From: Bradyrhizobium sp. ORS 278
Lineage (GTDB): Bacteria; Pseudomonadota; Alphaproteobacteria; Rhizobiales; Xanthobacteraceae
Assembly (NCBI RefSeq): GCF_000026145.1
Contig: NC_009445.1
Location: forward strand, 2,790,001 to 2,854,000
Length of the DNA stretch: 64,000 nt
Reading direction: 5' to 3'
The notes under the pieces were generated by a model that made no database searches, was not told where the DNA came from, and was given only the letters and a program-made list of their open reading frames with translations. The translations under genes and the position numbers were made by a program. Shown here one piece after another: positions 51,728 through 59,525 of the stretch (its first letter is position 1; each line of letters opens with the position of its first letter).

Positions 51728-52522
51728 ATGACCGGCGCACGCATGGATACGCTCGCGCGTCTGCGCGGCAGCATTCACCGCCTCGAGGCGGCCGAGGGCG
51801 CGCATGATCTGCGCCGGGTCTCGCTCGGCCATGACGAGGCTGACGCGGTGCTGCAGGGCGGGCTCGCCACCGGCGCGCTGCACGAGGTGTTCGCCGAGGC
51901 CGGCCGCCAGGCGGCGGCCGCGACTGGCTTCGTGTGCGGGCTCGCCGCGCGTGTCGCCGCGCGGAAGCCGCTGATCTGGATCCGGCAGGACTTTGCCGAG
52001 CGCGAGGCCGGCGCGCTGTCGATGAGCGGGCTCGCCGAACTCGGCCTCGATCCGCGCCGTCTCGTGGTCGTCCGCGCGCCCGATCTCGATCATGCCCTGC
52101 GCACCACCGCCGACGCCCTCGCCTGCGATGCGCTGGGCGGCGTAATGCTGGAGGTGTGGGGCGAGACGCAAAAGCTCGATCTCGTCGCCAGCCGCAAGCT
52201 GACCTTGGCGGCGCAAGACTCCGGCGTGACCGCGCTGCTGTTGCGCGTCGCCGCCGATCCAGAGCCGTCGACCGCGGAGACGCGCTGGATGGTGCGGACC
52301 GCGCCGTCGCCGCCCGCTGCGCCATGGATGGCGTGGGGGGCGCCGCGCCTCGATGCCGAACTCATTCGCAACCGTCACGGCCAGACCGGACGATGGATCA
52401 TGGAGTGGAGTCCCGATGCGTGCCGTTTCAGCGAACCGGCGGCGGATCCTCAGCCTGTGGCTGCCGCGCCTGTCCATCGAGCGCATCAAAAGACAGCAGG
52501 CTTTGACCGGCGCTCCGCCTGA
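51728..52522 (+). CDS. imuA: ImuA, SOS mutasome accessory protein
   Basis: This 264-residue RecA-like protein contains 'LHEVFAEAGRQAAAATGFVCGLA' and 'LIWIRQDFAEREAGALSMSGLAELG', typical of ImuA in the ImuA-ImuB-DnaE2 cassette. It has the ImuA-type C-terminus 'GRWIMEWSPDACRFSEPA'. ImuA cooperates with ImuB and DnaE2 in damage-induced mutagenesis. The ATG has AGGAG eight to nine bases upstream, and a LexA box lies 87 bp upstream. Its 3' end overlaps the imuB start by about 107 bp. Confidence 0.9.
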   Translation: MTGARMDTLARLRGSIHRLEAAEGAHDLRRVSLGHDEADAVLQGGLATGALHEVFAEAGRQAAAATGFVCGLAARVAARKPLIWIRQDFAEREAGALSMSGLAELGLDPRRLVVVRAPDLDHALRTTADALACDALGGVMLEVWGETQKLDLVASRKLTLAAQDSGVTALLLRVAADPEPSTAETRWMVRTAPSPPAAPWMAWGAPRLDAELIRNRHGQTGRWIMEWSPDACRFSEPAADPQPVAAAPVHRAHQKTAGFDRRSA

Positions 52523-54008
52523 GACGAAGCCGCAGGTCGTCGTCATCAAGGACGCCAATGCGCTCTTGATCCATTCGCTCGACGAGGCCGCGGCACGTCA
52601 TGGCGTGTCGCTCGGCCAGCCCCTGGCAAATGCCCGCGCGGTCTGTCCCGACCTCGTCGCGCACGAGGCCGATCTGGCCGCCGACGCTCACATGCTGGAG
52701 AGCATCGCCGACTGGTGCGACCGCTTCACGCCCTTGGTGGCGCTCGATCCGCCGCATGGCCTGTCGCTCGACATCGCCGGCTGCGTGCATCTGTTCGGCG
52801 GCGAAGCGAAGCTGATGCAGTCGGTCTGCGATGCGCTGACTGCGCATGGCCTCACCGTGTCGGCGGCGATCGCCTCCAACGCGGTCTGCGCGCGCACCTT
52901 GAACCGGCAGGTGCATGGCCGCATCGTGTCGGATGGCGAGGAGGCAGCCGCTGTTGCGCCGCTGCCGGTGGCCGCGCTCGGCGGCAACGAGGCGATCACG
53001 CTCGGCCTGCGCCGCGCCGGCCTCAAGACCATCGGCGACGTCGCCTCGCGCGGTCGCAACGAGATCACCGCGCGGTTCGGGGCCGCCTTCACCCGCGTGC
53101 TGGCGCAGGCGCTGGGCGAGGCGGACGCGCCGATCAGCCCGCGAAAAACTCCGCCGGACTACATCGTCGAGAAGCGTTTTGCCGAGCCGGTCGCGACCGA
53201 CACCGTGATCGCGGCGAGCCTGTCGAGCCTTGCGGCGATGCTGGTGGCGGCGATGGCGCAGCAGGGCAAGGGCGCGCGGCGGCTGGAGGCCTGCTTCTTC
53301 CGCACCGACGGACTGGTGCGCATCATCGCCGTCGACACCGGCCAGCCGGTGACGGACGCCGCAATGATCGACCGGCTGTTCCGCGAGCGGCTGGACGCCT
53401 TGAGCGATCCGCTCGATCCCGGCTTCGGCTTCGACATGATCCGGCTCGCCGCCGGTCGCAGCGAGATCGTGGTGCAGCAGCAGCGCGATCTCGACGCCCA
53501 CGTCCACGACAATGACGAACTGTCGGCCCTGATCGACCGCATCGCCGCGCGCATCGGCGGCAAGCGCGTCCTCGTGCATCTGCCGGTCGACACGCACGTC
53601 CCCGAACGCGCGGCACTGCCGCTGCCCGCCCAGCACAATCTCGCAGCCACCAGCACCGCCGCCTGGCCCGAGCGCATCGACGGCGAGCCGCCGTTGCGCC
53701 CGTTGCGGCTGTTCGCGCGCCCCGAGGCCATCCAGGTCATCGCCGGCGTCCCCGACGGCCCGCCCGCGCGCTTCGTCTGGCGCCGCGCCGCCCATGCTGT
53801 CGTGCGCGCCGAAGGCCCGGAGCGCATCGCGATGGAATGGTGGCGGCCGGACGGGCAGGGCCTCACCCGCGACTATTTCCGTGTCGAGGACGAGCACGGC
53901 CTCCGCTTCTGGCTCTACCGCGACGGTTTGTATGACCGTGAGTTCGAGCAGCCGGAGAACGGCCCGCCGGTGCAGCCCGCCTGGTACATGCATGGACTAT
54001 TCGCATGA
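52416..54008 (+). CDS. imuB: ImuB, inactive Y-family polymerase-like protein
   Basis: This 530-residue protein resembles DinB-type polymerases ('ILSLWLPRLSIERIKR', 'DPPHGLSLDIAGCVHLFGGEAKL', 'LGLRRAGLKTIGDVASRG'). It lacks the catalytic Asp motif near the N-terminus, as expected for ImuB, which acts as the scaffold linking ImuA and DnaE2 to the beta clamp. The ATG at 52416 has GGAG five bases upstream and gives the conserved N-terminus, so the overlap with imuA is real in this reading. The 250-bp gap before dnaE2 contains a palindromic repeat. Confidence 0.9.
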   Translation: MRAVSANRRRILSLWLPRLSIERIKRQQALTGAPPETKPQVVVIKDANALLIHSLDEAAARHGVSLGQPLANARAVCPDLVAHEADLAADAHMLESIADWCDRFTPLVALDPPHGLSLDIAGCVHLFGGEAKLMQSVCDALTAHGLTVSAAIASNAVCARTLNRQVHGRIVSDGEEAAAVAPLPVAALGGNEAITLGLRRAGLKTIGDVASRGRNEITARFGAAFTRVLAQALGEADAPISPRKTPPDYIVEKRFAEPVATDTVIAASLSSLAAMLVAAMAQQGKGARRLEACFFRTDGLVRIIAVDTGQPVTDAAMIDRLFRERLDALSDPLDPGFGFDMIRLAAGRSEIVVQQQRDLDAHVHDNDELSALIDRIAARIGGKRVLVHLPVDTHVPERAALPLPAQHNLAATSTAAWPERIDGEPPLRPLRLFARPEAIQVIAGVPDGPPARFVWRRAAHAVVRAEGPERIAMEWWRPDGQGLTRDYFRVEDEHGLRFWLYRDGLYDREFEQPENGPPVQPAWYMHGLFA

Positions 54009-54049
54009 GGGCAGGGGACCGAGATACATGCAGCGCCGACGGTGCGCTC

Positions 54050-54180
54050 CCTCTCCCCGTTCTTCACGGGGAGAGGGCTGGGGTGAGGGGCAGCCACAGG
54101 CACCGACCGTGCGGAGAGCCCCCCTCACCCGGATTGCATCTTTCGATGCAATCCGACCTCTCCCCGCAAGCGGGGCGAGG
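54050..54180. repeat. Palindromic repeat, family F, between imuB and dnaE2
   Basis: 'CCCTCTCCCCGTTCTTCACG' starts the left arm and 'CTCTCCCCGCAAGCGGGGCG' the right. 'GGTGAGGGG' faces 'CCCCTCACC', and a small hairpin 'GGATTGCATC'/'GATGCAATCC' sits inside. It fills most of the imuB-dnaE2 gap. Confidence 0.75.
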
Positions 54181-54258
54181 TAAGAGCGGCGCCAGCCGCG
54201 AGAGATGTGCTCACAATTGGAGTAGGTATCGCGCCGCCCCAATCTCCGCAGCCCCGCC

Positions 54259-57200
54259 ATGACTCCCATCCCCTATGCCGAGATCGGCGTCACCACCAAT
54301 TTCTCCTTCCTGCACGGAGGCTCGCATCCGCAAGCTTATGTGCATCAGGCCGCCGAATATGGCCTCACCGCCATCGGCATCGCCGACCACAACACGCTGG
54401 CCGGCATCGTGCGCGCCTATAGCGAGCTGAGTAACGACCAGTTGGGCTACAGACCGAAGCTGCTCTACGGCGCGCGGCTGGTGTTCACCTGCGGCACGCC
54501 GGACATCCTGGTCTATCCGCGCGACCGTGCGGCCTATGGCCGGCTGTGCCAGCTGCTCACCCGCGGCAAGCGCGGCAGCGATCTCGACAAGGTCGCGAAG
54601 GGCGACTGTCGCCTGGCATTCGAGGACCTGTTCGACTTCATCGCAGGCCAGCTCCTGGTCCTGATGCCGCCGCATCGCTTCGACGAGGACGCGCTCGGCG
54701 CCATCCTGGCGCGGCTGAAGGACAGCCCGGCCGAAGGCGTGTGGCTCGCCGGCAGCCTGCTGTACCGCGGCGACGACCGCCGCCGTCTGGCCCGGCTGGC
54801 GCGTCTTGCGGCGTCAGCCAAGGTGCCGCTGATCGCCACCAACGACGTGCTGTATCACCATCCGCAGCAGCGCATGCTGCAGGACGTGCTGACCTGCATC
54901 CGCGAGAAGGCCTCGATCGAGAGCATCGGCCGCCGTCTCCAGGCCAATGCCGAGCGCCATCTCAAGCCGGGACACGAGATGGCGCGGCTGTTCCGCGATC
55001 ATCCCGAGGCGATCGCCGAAACCCTGCGCTTCACCGACCGCATCGTGTTCTCGCTCGACCAGCTCAAATACCAATATCCGGACGAGCCGGTGCCTCCTGG
55101 CAAGACCGCGCAGGGCCATCTGGAGGACCTGACCTGGGCCGGCGCGAAAACCTATTTCGGCGACAAGCTCGATGACAGGCTGCGCGCGGTCCTCAACAAG
55201 GAGCTGGCGCTGATCGCCGAGCTCAACTACGCGCATTACTTCCTCACCGTCCACGACATCGTGCGTTACGCGCGCAGTGAGGGCATCCTGTGCCAGGGCC
55301 GCGGCTCCGCGGCGAATTCGGCCGTGTGCTACGTGCTCGGCATCACCTCGGTCGATCCGACCAAGATCGACCTGCTGTTCGAGCGCTTCATTTCCAAGGA
55401 GCGGCTGGAGCCGCCGGATATCGACGTCGATTTCGAGCATTCGCGGCGCGAGGAGGTGATGCAATATGTCTACCACCGCTACGGCCGCCACCGCGCCGCC
55501 ATCATCGCCACCGTCATTCATTATCGCCCGCGCAGCGCCATTCGCGACGTCGGCAAGGCGCTCGGTCTGACCGAGGACGTCACGTCCGTGCTGGCCGATA
55601 CCGTGTGGGGCAGCTGGGGCGACGGCCTCTCCGACATGCAGGTGCGCCAAGCCGGGCTCGATCCCCATAATCCGATGATCCGCCGCGCCGTCGAACTCGC
55701 CTCGGAGCTGATCACCTTTCCGCGCCACCTGTCGCAGCATGTCGGCGGCTACGTGCTGACGCAGGACCGGCTCGACAGCTACGTGCCGATCGGCAATGCC
55801 GCGATGGACGACCGCACCTTCATCGAATGGGACAAGGACGATGTCGATGCGCTCAGCATGATGAAGGTCGACGTGCTCGCGCTGGGCATGCTGACCTGCA
55901 TCCGCAAGAGTTTCGACCTGATCGCCGATCACAAGGGCCGGCGCTATGTGCTCTCCGACATCAAGTCGGAGGACGACAACGAAGTCTACCAGATGCTGCA
56001 GAGGGGCGAGTCGCTCGGCGTGTTCCAGGTCGAGAGTCGCGCGCAGATGAACATGCTGCCGCGGCTCAAGCCGCGCACCTTCTACGATCTCGTCATCGAG
56101 GTCGCGATCGTCCGGCCCGGGCCGATCCAGGGCGACATGGTGCATCCCTACTTGCGCCGTCGCAACAAGCTGGAGAAGGTGACCTATCCCTCACCGTCGC
56201 CGGATCACGGCCCGTCCGACGAGCTCTACAAGGTGCTGCACAAGACGCTCGGCGTGCCGCTGTTCCAGGAGCAGGCAATGCGGATCGCGATCGAGGCCGC
56301 AAAATTCTCGCCCGAGGAGGCCAACGGCCTGCGACGTGCGATGGCGACGTTCCGCAATGTCGGCACCATCGGCTCCTATGAGGAGAAGATGGTCTCGAAC
56401 ATGATCGCGCGCGGCTACGATCCGGCCTTCGCCAAGAGCTGCTTCGACCAGATCAAGGGTTTTGGCTCCTACGGCTTCCCGGAGAGCCACGCGGCGAGCT
56501 TCGCGCAACTGGTCTACGTCTCGTCCTGGCTGAAATACTTTCATCCCGATGCGTTCTGTTGCGCGCTGTTGAACTCGCAGCCGATGGGCTTCTACGCGCC
56601 GGCGCAGATCGTCGGCGACGCCCGCAAGAACGGCGTCGAGATCCGCGACATCGATGTCTCCCACAGTTTCGCCGACAACACGCTGGAGAAAACGGATGGC
56701 GAATATTGCGCCGTCCGCCTCGGCTTCCGCCAGATCGACGGCTTCCGCTGGATCGACCGCGACGAGGAGCGGATCAGGAAATTGTCGGAGGCGGTGCGCA
56801 AAGAAGCATTGTCTGTTTCGACACGTTCCTTGCCAGCCATCTCCCCGGTGTCATTCCGGGGCGCGCGCAGCGCGAACCCGGAATCTCGAGATTCCGGGTT
56901 CGCCCTTCGGGCGCCCCGGAATGACAACGACAGACAAATTCCACTCCACAACGACGACCGCGAGGACGACTGGGCCGACCGCATTATCCGAGCCCGCCAA
57001 CGCCGTCCGTTCACCTCGCTGGAAGACTTCGCACGCGACACTGCTCTCCCGAAGCGCGCGCTGCTGCTGCTGGCCGATGCCGATGCGTTCCGCTCGCTCG
57101 GGCTCGACCGTCGCGCGGCACTCTGGGCCGTGCGACGGCTGCCCGACGACGTGCCGCTGCCGCTGTTCGAGGCCGCGATCGCCCGCGAGCAGCCGGACGA

Positions 57201-57771
57201 GGGCGCGCAGCCGCTGCCGGAGATGCCGCTGCCGGAGCACGTCGTCGCGGACTATCAGACCATCCGTTTGTCGCTGAAGGGCCATCCCATGGAGTTCCTG
57301 CGCCGGCGCTTCGCCGCCGAGGGCGTGCTGGCCTGCCGCGACGTCAACGACACCAATGACCGCCGCCGCATTCGCTGCGCCGGCGTCGTGCTGGTACGGC
57401 AGCGTCCCGGCAGCGCCAAGGGCGTCGTGTTCATGACCCTGGAGGACGAGACCGGCATTGCCAACATCGTGGTGTGGCCGAAGGTGATGGAGACCTTCCG
57501 CAAGGAGGTGATGGGCGCGCGTCTCGTGCTGGTCGAAGGCCGCATCCAGAGCAGCCCGGAGAAGGTCGTGCATCTCGTCGCCGAGCGCCTGGTCGACCGC
57601 ACCGCCGATCTCACTCTGCTCTCAGACGACCGCCTCGACGCCATCCCGCATGGCGCCACACCCGCGGAGCCGCTCAACGACGATCGAAGAGACCACACCG
57701 ACAACCCCTCCCAGCGCGTCAGCCACCCCCGCAACGTTCGCATCCTGCCGCGATCGCGGGATTTTCATTGA
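54259..57771 (+). CDS. dnaE2: Error-prone DNA polymerase III alpha DnaE2, with an in-frame palindrome insert
   Basis: This 1170-residue polymerase has an N-terminal PHP domain ('TTNFSFLHGGSHP', 'GIADHNTLAGI'), a C-family polymerase core ('ILCQGRGSAANSAVCYVLGIT', 'PPDIDVDFEHSRREEV', 'HVGGYVLTQDRLDSYVPI') and a C-terminal OB fold ('MTLEDETGIANIVVWPKV'). DnaE2 does SOS mutagenesis with ImuA/ImuB. Residues 865-889 are encoded by a 74-bp palindrome (56851-56924) in frame, which together with its flanks makes the protein longer than the usual about 1080-1100. It is the third gene of the cassette and is likely LexA-controlled. Whether the insert reduces activity is unknown. Confidence 0.93.
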   Translation: MTPIPYAEIGVTTNFSFLHGGSHPQAYVHQAAEYGLTAIGIADHNTLAGIVRAYSELSNDQLGYRPKLLYGARLVFTCGTPDILVYPRDRAAYGRLCQLLTRGKRGSDLDKVAKGDCRLAFEDLFDFIAGQLLVLMPPHRFDEDALGAILARLKDSPAEGVWLAGSLLYRGDDRRRLARLARLAASAKVPLIATNDVLYHHPQQRMLQDVLTCIREKASIESIGRRLQANAERHLKPGHEMARLFRDHPEAIAETLRFTDRIVFSLDQLKYQYPDEPVPPGKTAQGHLEDLTWAGAKTYFGDKLDDRLRAVLNKELALIAELNYAHYFLTVHDIVRYARSEGILCQGRGSAANSAVCYVLGITSVDPTKIDLLFERFISKERLEPPDIDVDFEHSRREEVMQYVYHRYGRHRAAIIATVIHYRPRSAIRDVGKALGLTEDVTSVLADTVWGSWGDGLSDMQVRQAGLDPHNPMIRRAVELASELITFPRHLSQHVGGYVLTQDRLDSYVPIGNAAMDDRTFIEWDKDDVDALSMMKVDVLALGMLTCIRKSFDLIADHKGRRYVLSDIKSEDDNEVYQMLQRGESLGVFQVESRAQMNMLPRLKPRTFYDLVIEVAIVRPGPIQGDMVHPYLRRRNKLEKVTYPSPSPDHGPSDELYKVLHKTLGVPLFQEQAMRIAIEAAKFSPEEANGLRRAMATFRNVGTIGSYEEKMVSNMIARGYDPAFAKSCFDQIKGFGSYGFPESHAASFAQLVYVSSWLKYFHPDAFCCALLNSQPMGFYAPAQIVGDARKNGVEIRDIDVSHSFADNTLEKTDGEYCAVRLGFRQIDGFRWIDRDEERIRKLSEAVRKEALSVSTRSLPAISPVSFRGARSANPESRDSGFALRAPRNDNDRQIPLHNDDREDDWADRIIRARQRRPFTSLEDFARDTALPKRALLLLADADAFRSLGLDRRAALWAVRRLPDDVPLPLFEAAIAREQPDEGAQPLPEMPLPEHVVADYQTIRLSLKGHPMEFLRRRFAAEGVLACRDVNDTNDRRRIRCAGVVLVRQRPGSAKGVVFMTLEDETGIANIVVWPKVMETFRKEVMGARLVLVEGRIQSSPEKVVHLVAERLVDRTADLTLLSDDRLDAIPHGATPAEPLNDDRRDHTDNPSQRVSHPRNVRILPRSRDFH
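56851..56924. repeat. 74-bp palindrome inserted in frame in dnaE2 (family D)
   Basis: The unit starts 'TCATTCCGGGGCGCG' and ends 'CGCCCCGGAATGA', centred exactly on CTCGAG at 56885-56890, with only a few mismatches between arms. It is translated as part of DnaE2 without a stop in that frame. It resembles coding-region palindromic elements known from Rickettsia in concept. Confidence 0.85.
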
Positions 57772-57792
57772 GGTCTGTTCTTGTGGTGAAAC

Positions 57793-57903
57793 GGTGGTCA
57801 CGGCACTTCGGACGATGCTGCGCATCCACACCCTACGGCTCATCATGAGCAGCGTAGGGTGGGCAAAGGCACGGCGCGCCAAGCGCCGTGACGTGCCCAC
57901 CGG
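57793..57903. repeat. REP/BIME-like pair (family E) upstream of the RAYT gene
   Basis: Contains the core 'CGTAGGGTGGGCAAAGGCAC' followed by 'GACGTGCCCACCGG', and to its left a degenerate inverted partner ending 'CACACCCTACGG'. The spacer is 'CTCATCATGAGCAG'. It abuts the RAYT start region. Confidence 0.8.
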
Positions 57904-57926
57904 CCGCGCGCGCGATGGAGTTGATC

Positions 57927-58454
57927 ATGCCGAACTATCGCCGAGCATCCATCAAAGGCGGCTTGTTCTTCTTTACGGTCGTCCTCGAAAACCGTTCGAG
58001 CCGTCTGCTCGTCGATCAGATCGACCGTTTCCGCTCCTGCTATCGCGATACGCGCGAGCGCCACCCGTTCGAAACGATCGCGATCTGCATCTTGCCGGAT
58101 CACCTCCACGTCATCTGGGCGTTGCCGGAGAACGACGGCAACTACCCAATCCGCTGGAGCATGATCAAGAGCGGCTTCTCGCGTGGCCTGAAGCCTCACA
58201 CGCAATCGTCCAGTGTGTCCGCAAAACGCGAGAAGGGTATCTGGCAACGCCGCTATTGGGAGCATGCCATCCGTAATCAGGCGGATCTCGAACGTCATAT
58301 CGACTATATCCATTTCAATCCCGTCAAGCACGGGCTCGTCTCGCGCGTCTCGGACTGGCCGCACAGCAGCTTCCACCGCTACGTCGAACGCGGGTGGCTC
58401 GCTGCGGATTGGGGAGGAGATGTGAAGAAGATGTCCGGCTCGTTCGGCGAATGA
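57927..58454 (+). CDS. REP-associated tyrosine transposase (RAYT, TnpA-REP family)
   Basis: This 175-residue protein has the HUH-type signature 'ILPDHLHVIW' (H59, H61) and the catalytic tyrosine Y127 in 'IDYIHFNPVKHGLV', both hallmarks of RAYTs, relatives of IS200/IS605 transposases. RAYTs nick and join REP hairpins and are thought to spread them. The ATG at 57927 ('MPNYRRASIKGG') has GGAG six bases upstream. REP pairs of family E lie on both sides (57793-57903 and 58458-58588), the expected REP-RAYT-REP arrangement. Related copies occur elsewhere in the window, for example at 4135-4274. Confidence 0.9.
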   Translation: MPNYRRASIKGGLFFFTVVLENRSSRLLVDQIDRFRSCYRDTRERHPFETIAICILPDHLHVIWALPENDGNYPIRWSMIKSGFSRGLKPHTQSSSVSAKREKGIWQRRYWEHAIRNQADLERHIDYIHFNPVKHGLVSRVSDWPHSSFHRYVERGWLAADWGGDVKKMSGSFGE

Positions 58455-58457
58455 AGG

Positions 58458-58588
58458 CGGTGGGCACGTCGTCTCGGACGATGCTTCGCATCGCCCGAGA
58501 CGCCTTTGCCCACCCTACGGTTCATCATGAGAATTCGTAGGGTGGGCAAAGGCACGGCGCGCATCGCGCGTCGTGACGTGCCCACCGG
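58458..58588. repeat. REP/BIME-like inverted pair (family E) downstream of the RAYT gene
   Basis: The left REP starts 'CGGTGGGCACGTCG' and ends 'CTTTGCCCACCCTACGG'. The spacer is 'TTCATCATGAGAATT'. The right REP starts 'CGTAGGGTGGGCAAAGGCAC' and ends 'GACGTGCCCACCGG'. The two are head-to-head inverted copies. Confidence 0.85.
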
Positions 58589-58953
58589 CCGCGGCGCGAT
58601 GCTCTCGGCTCTCGCCTCGGGCCGAAAGCTTAGCCACAAATCAAGAGATCTCCCCGTCACTCCCAAAATTCCACTTTCATTTTTTCCGAAATCGTGCTCT
58701 ATTCCCTGCATCCCGCTCCATCGAGAAGGGGCGTAGCGCGCGATCGTCACGACACGCGGGGCGGGGCGATGGCCGCGGTCATGTCGCAACGTAGCTTTGG
58801 CTGCGTGGACGAACGGCGTGACGCGGACGCGAAGGCGTGTGGTCCTGGCGCCCCGATGCTGGCGTCAAGTTCGCGGGTGATGATGATCCCGCCGACGACG
58901 GTGGCTATCAAGCCGGACACCGGGGAGAGCGCGCGATAAGCGTGAAAACCGTC

Positions 58954-59060
58954 GCGCAGGGAAGGCCGGGTGATCTCGGCTGCACCTGTGGTACCTGCCG
59001 CCTGCATTCTTTTTCGCAGGCGGGCCGCAGGCGCCAGTCGGCGCCTGGCCTTCCCTGCGC
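58954..59060. repeat. Structured multi-hairpin element, possible dispersed repeat or ncRNA
   Basis: The outer arms GCGCAGGGAAGGCC (58954-58967) and GGCCTTCCCTGCGC (59047-59060) pair perfectly. Inside, CGCCTGC/GCAGGCG and CAGGCGCC/GGCGCCTG form two more hairpins, giving a multibranched fold. I recall similar arms in Bradyrhizobium dispersed repeats often mistranslated as hypothetical proteins, but this is from memory. Confidence 0.5.
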
Positions 59061-59270
59061 CCTCCTCATGCGAGGGCGAAGCAGTCAGCAAAACTCGGAC
59101 GCGTCGGCGTCGCGAGGCGGCTCGCTGACGTCATGTCGCAATCCCTGCGATCAAGACGATCGTCAAACCTATCTTGCAACGACCGGGAATGCTCCAGACC
59201 GGCGGGCCAGACGGGGAGTACGGCGAGGCCGCGGAGTAGGCCGATACCCGCAAAGGTTGGCTTGGGAGAC

Positions 59271-59302
59271 CGCAACATCGTGTCCGCGCAACATCGTGTC
59301 CG
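59271..59302. repeat. Two tandem copies of a 16-bp unit
   Basis: CGCAACATCGTGTCCG is repeated exactly twice in tandem, about 225 bp before the efflux adaptor start. It could be a simple duplication or a regulator site. Confidence 0.7.
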
Positions 59303-59525
59303 CGATCCTTACACGAAACTGACATCGTGGTGCATCGCGAAGAAAAATCGCGATTGCCAAAAACGAACTGAATGCAGCCTGAACGGCTGTCGTTGAACTT
59401 TCAAATTTTTAAAGCAAGACAGCAGGGAGTTGGGCGATTTTTAGGTTGTTTAAAGCTCCAGTTCCGCACTATTAGCGCAACGATGAGCCTGCCAATGCCG
59501 GAATCGTCGACGGATCACACGAGCC

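Larger units (their letters stand above)
58455..59525. other. Gene-free stretch with REP pair and structured repeat
   Basis: About 1.07 kb between the RAYT gene and the efflux adaptor. It holds a REP pair (58458-58588), a structured element (58954-59060) and a 16-bp tandem duplication (59271-59302). Short open frames here look like translations of repeat DNA and are not called. The promoter of the efflux genes should lie in the last 200 bp, which are AT-richer, but I could not assign it. Confidence 0.6.

Noticed and set aside
58694..59322. Short open frames as hypothetical proteins
   Set aside because: They overlap repeats and the structured element, lack ribosome sites and look like translations of repeat DNA.
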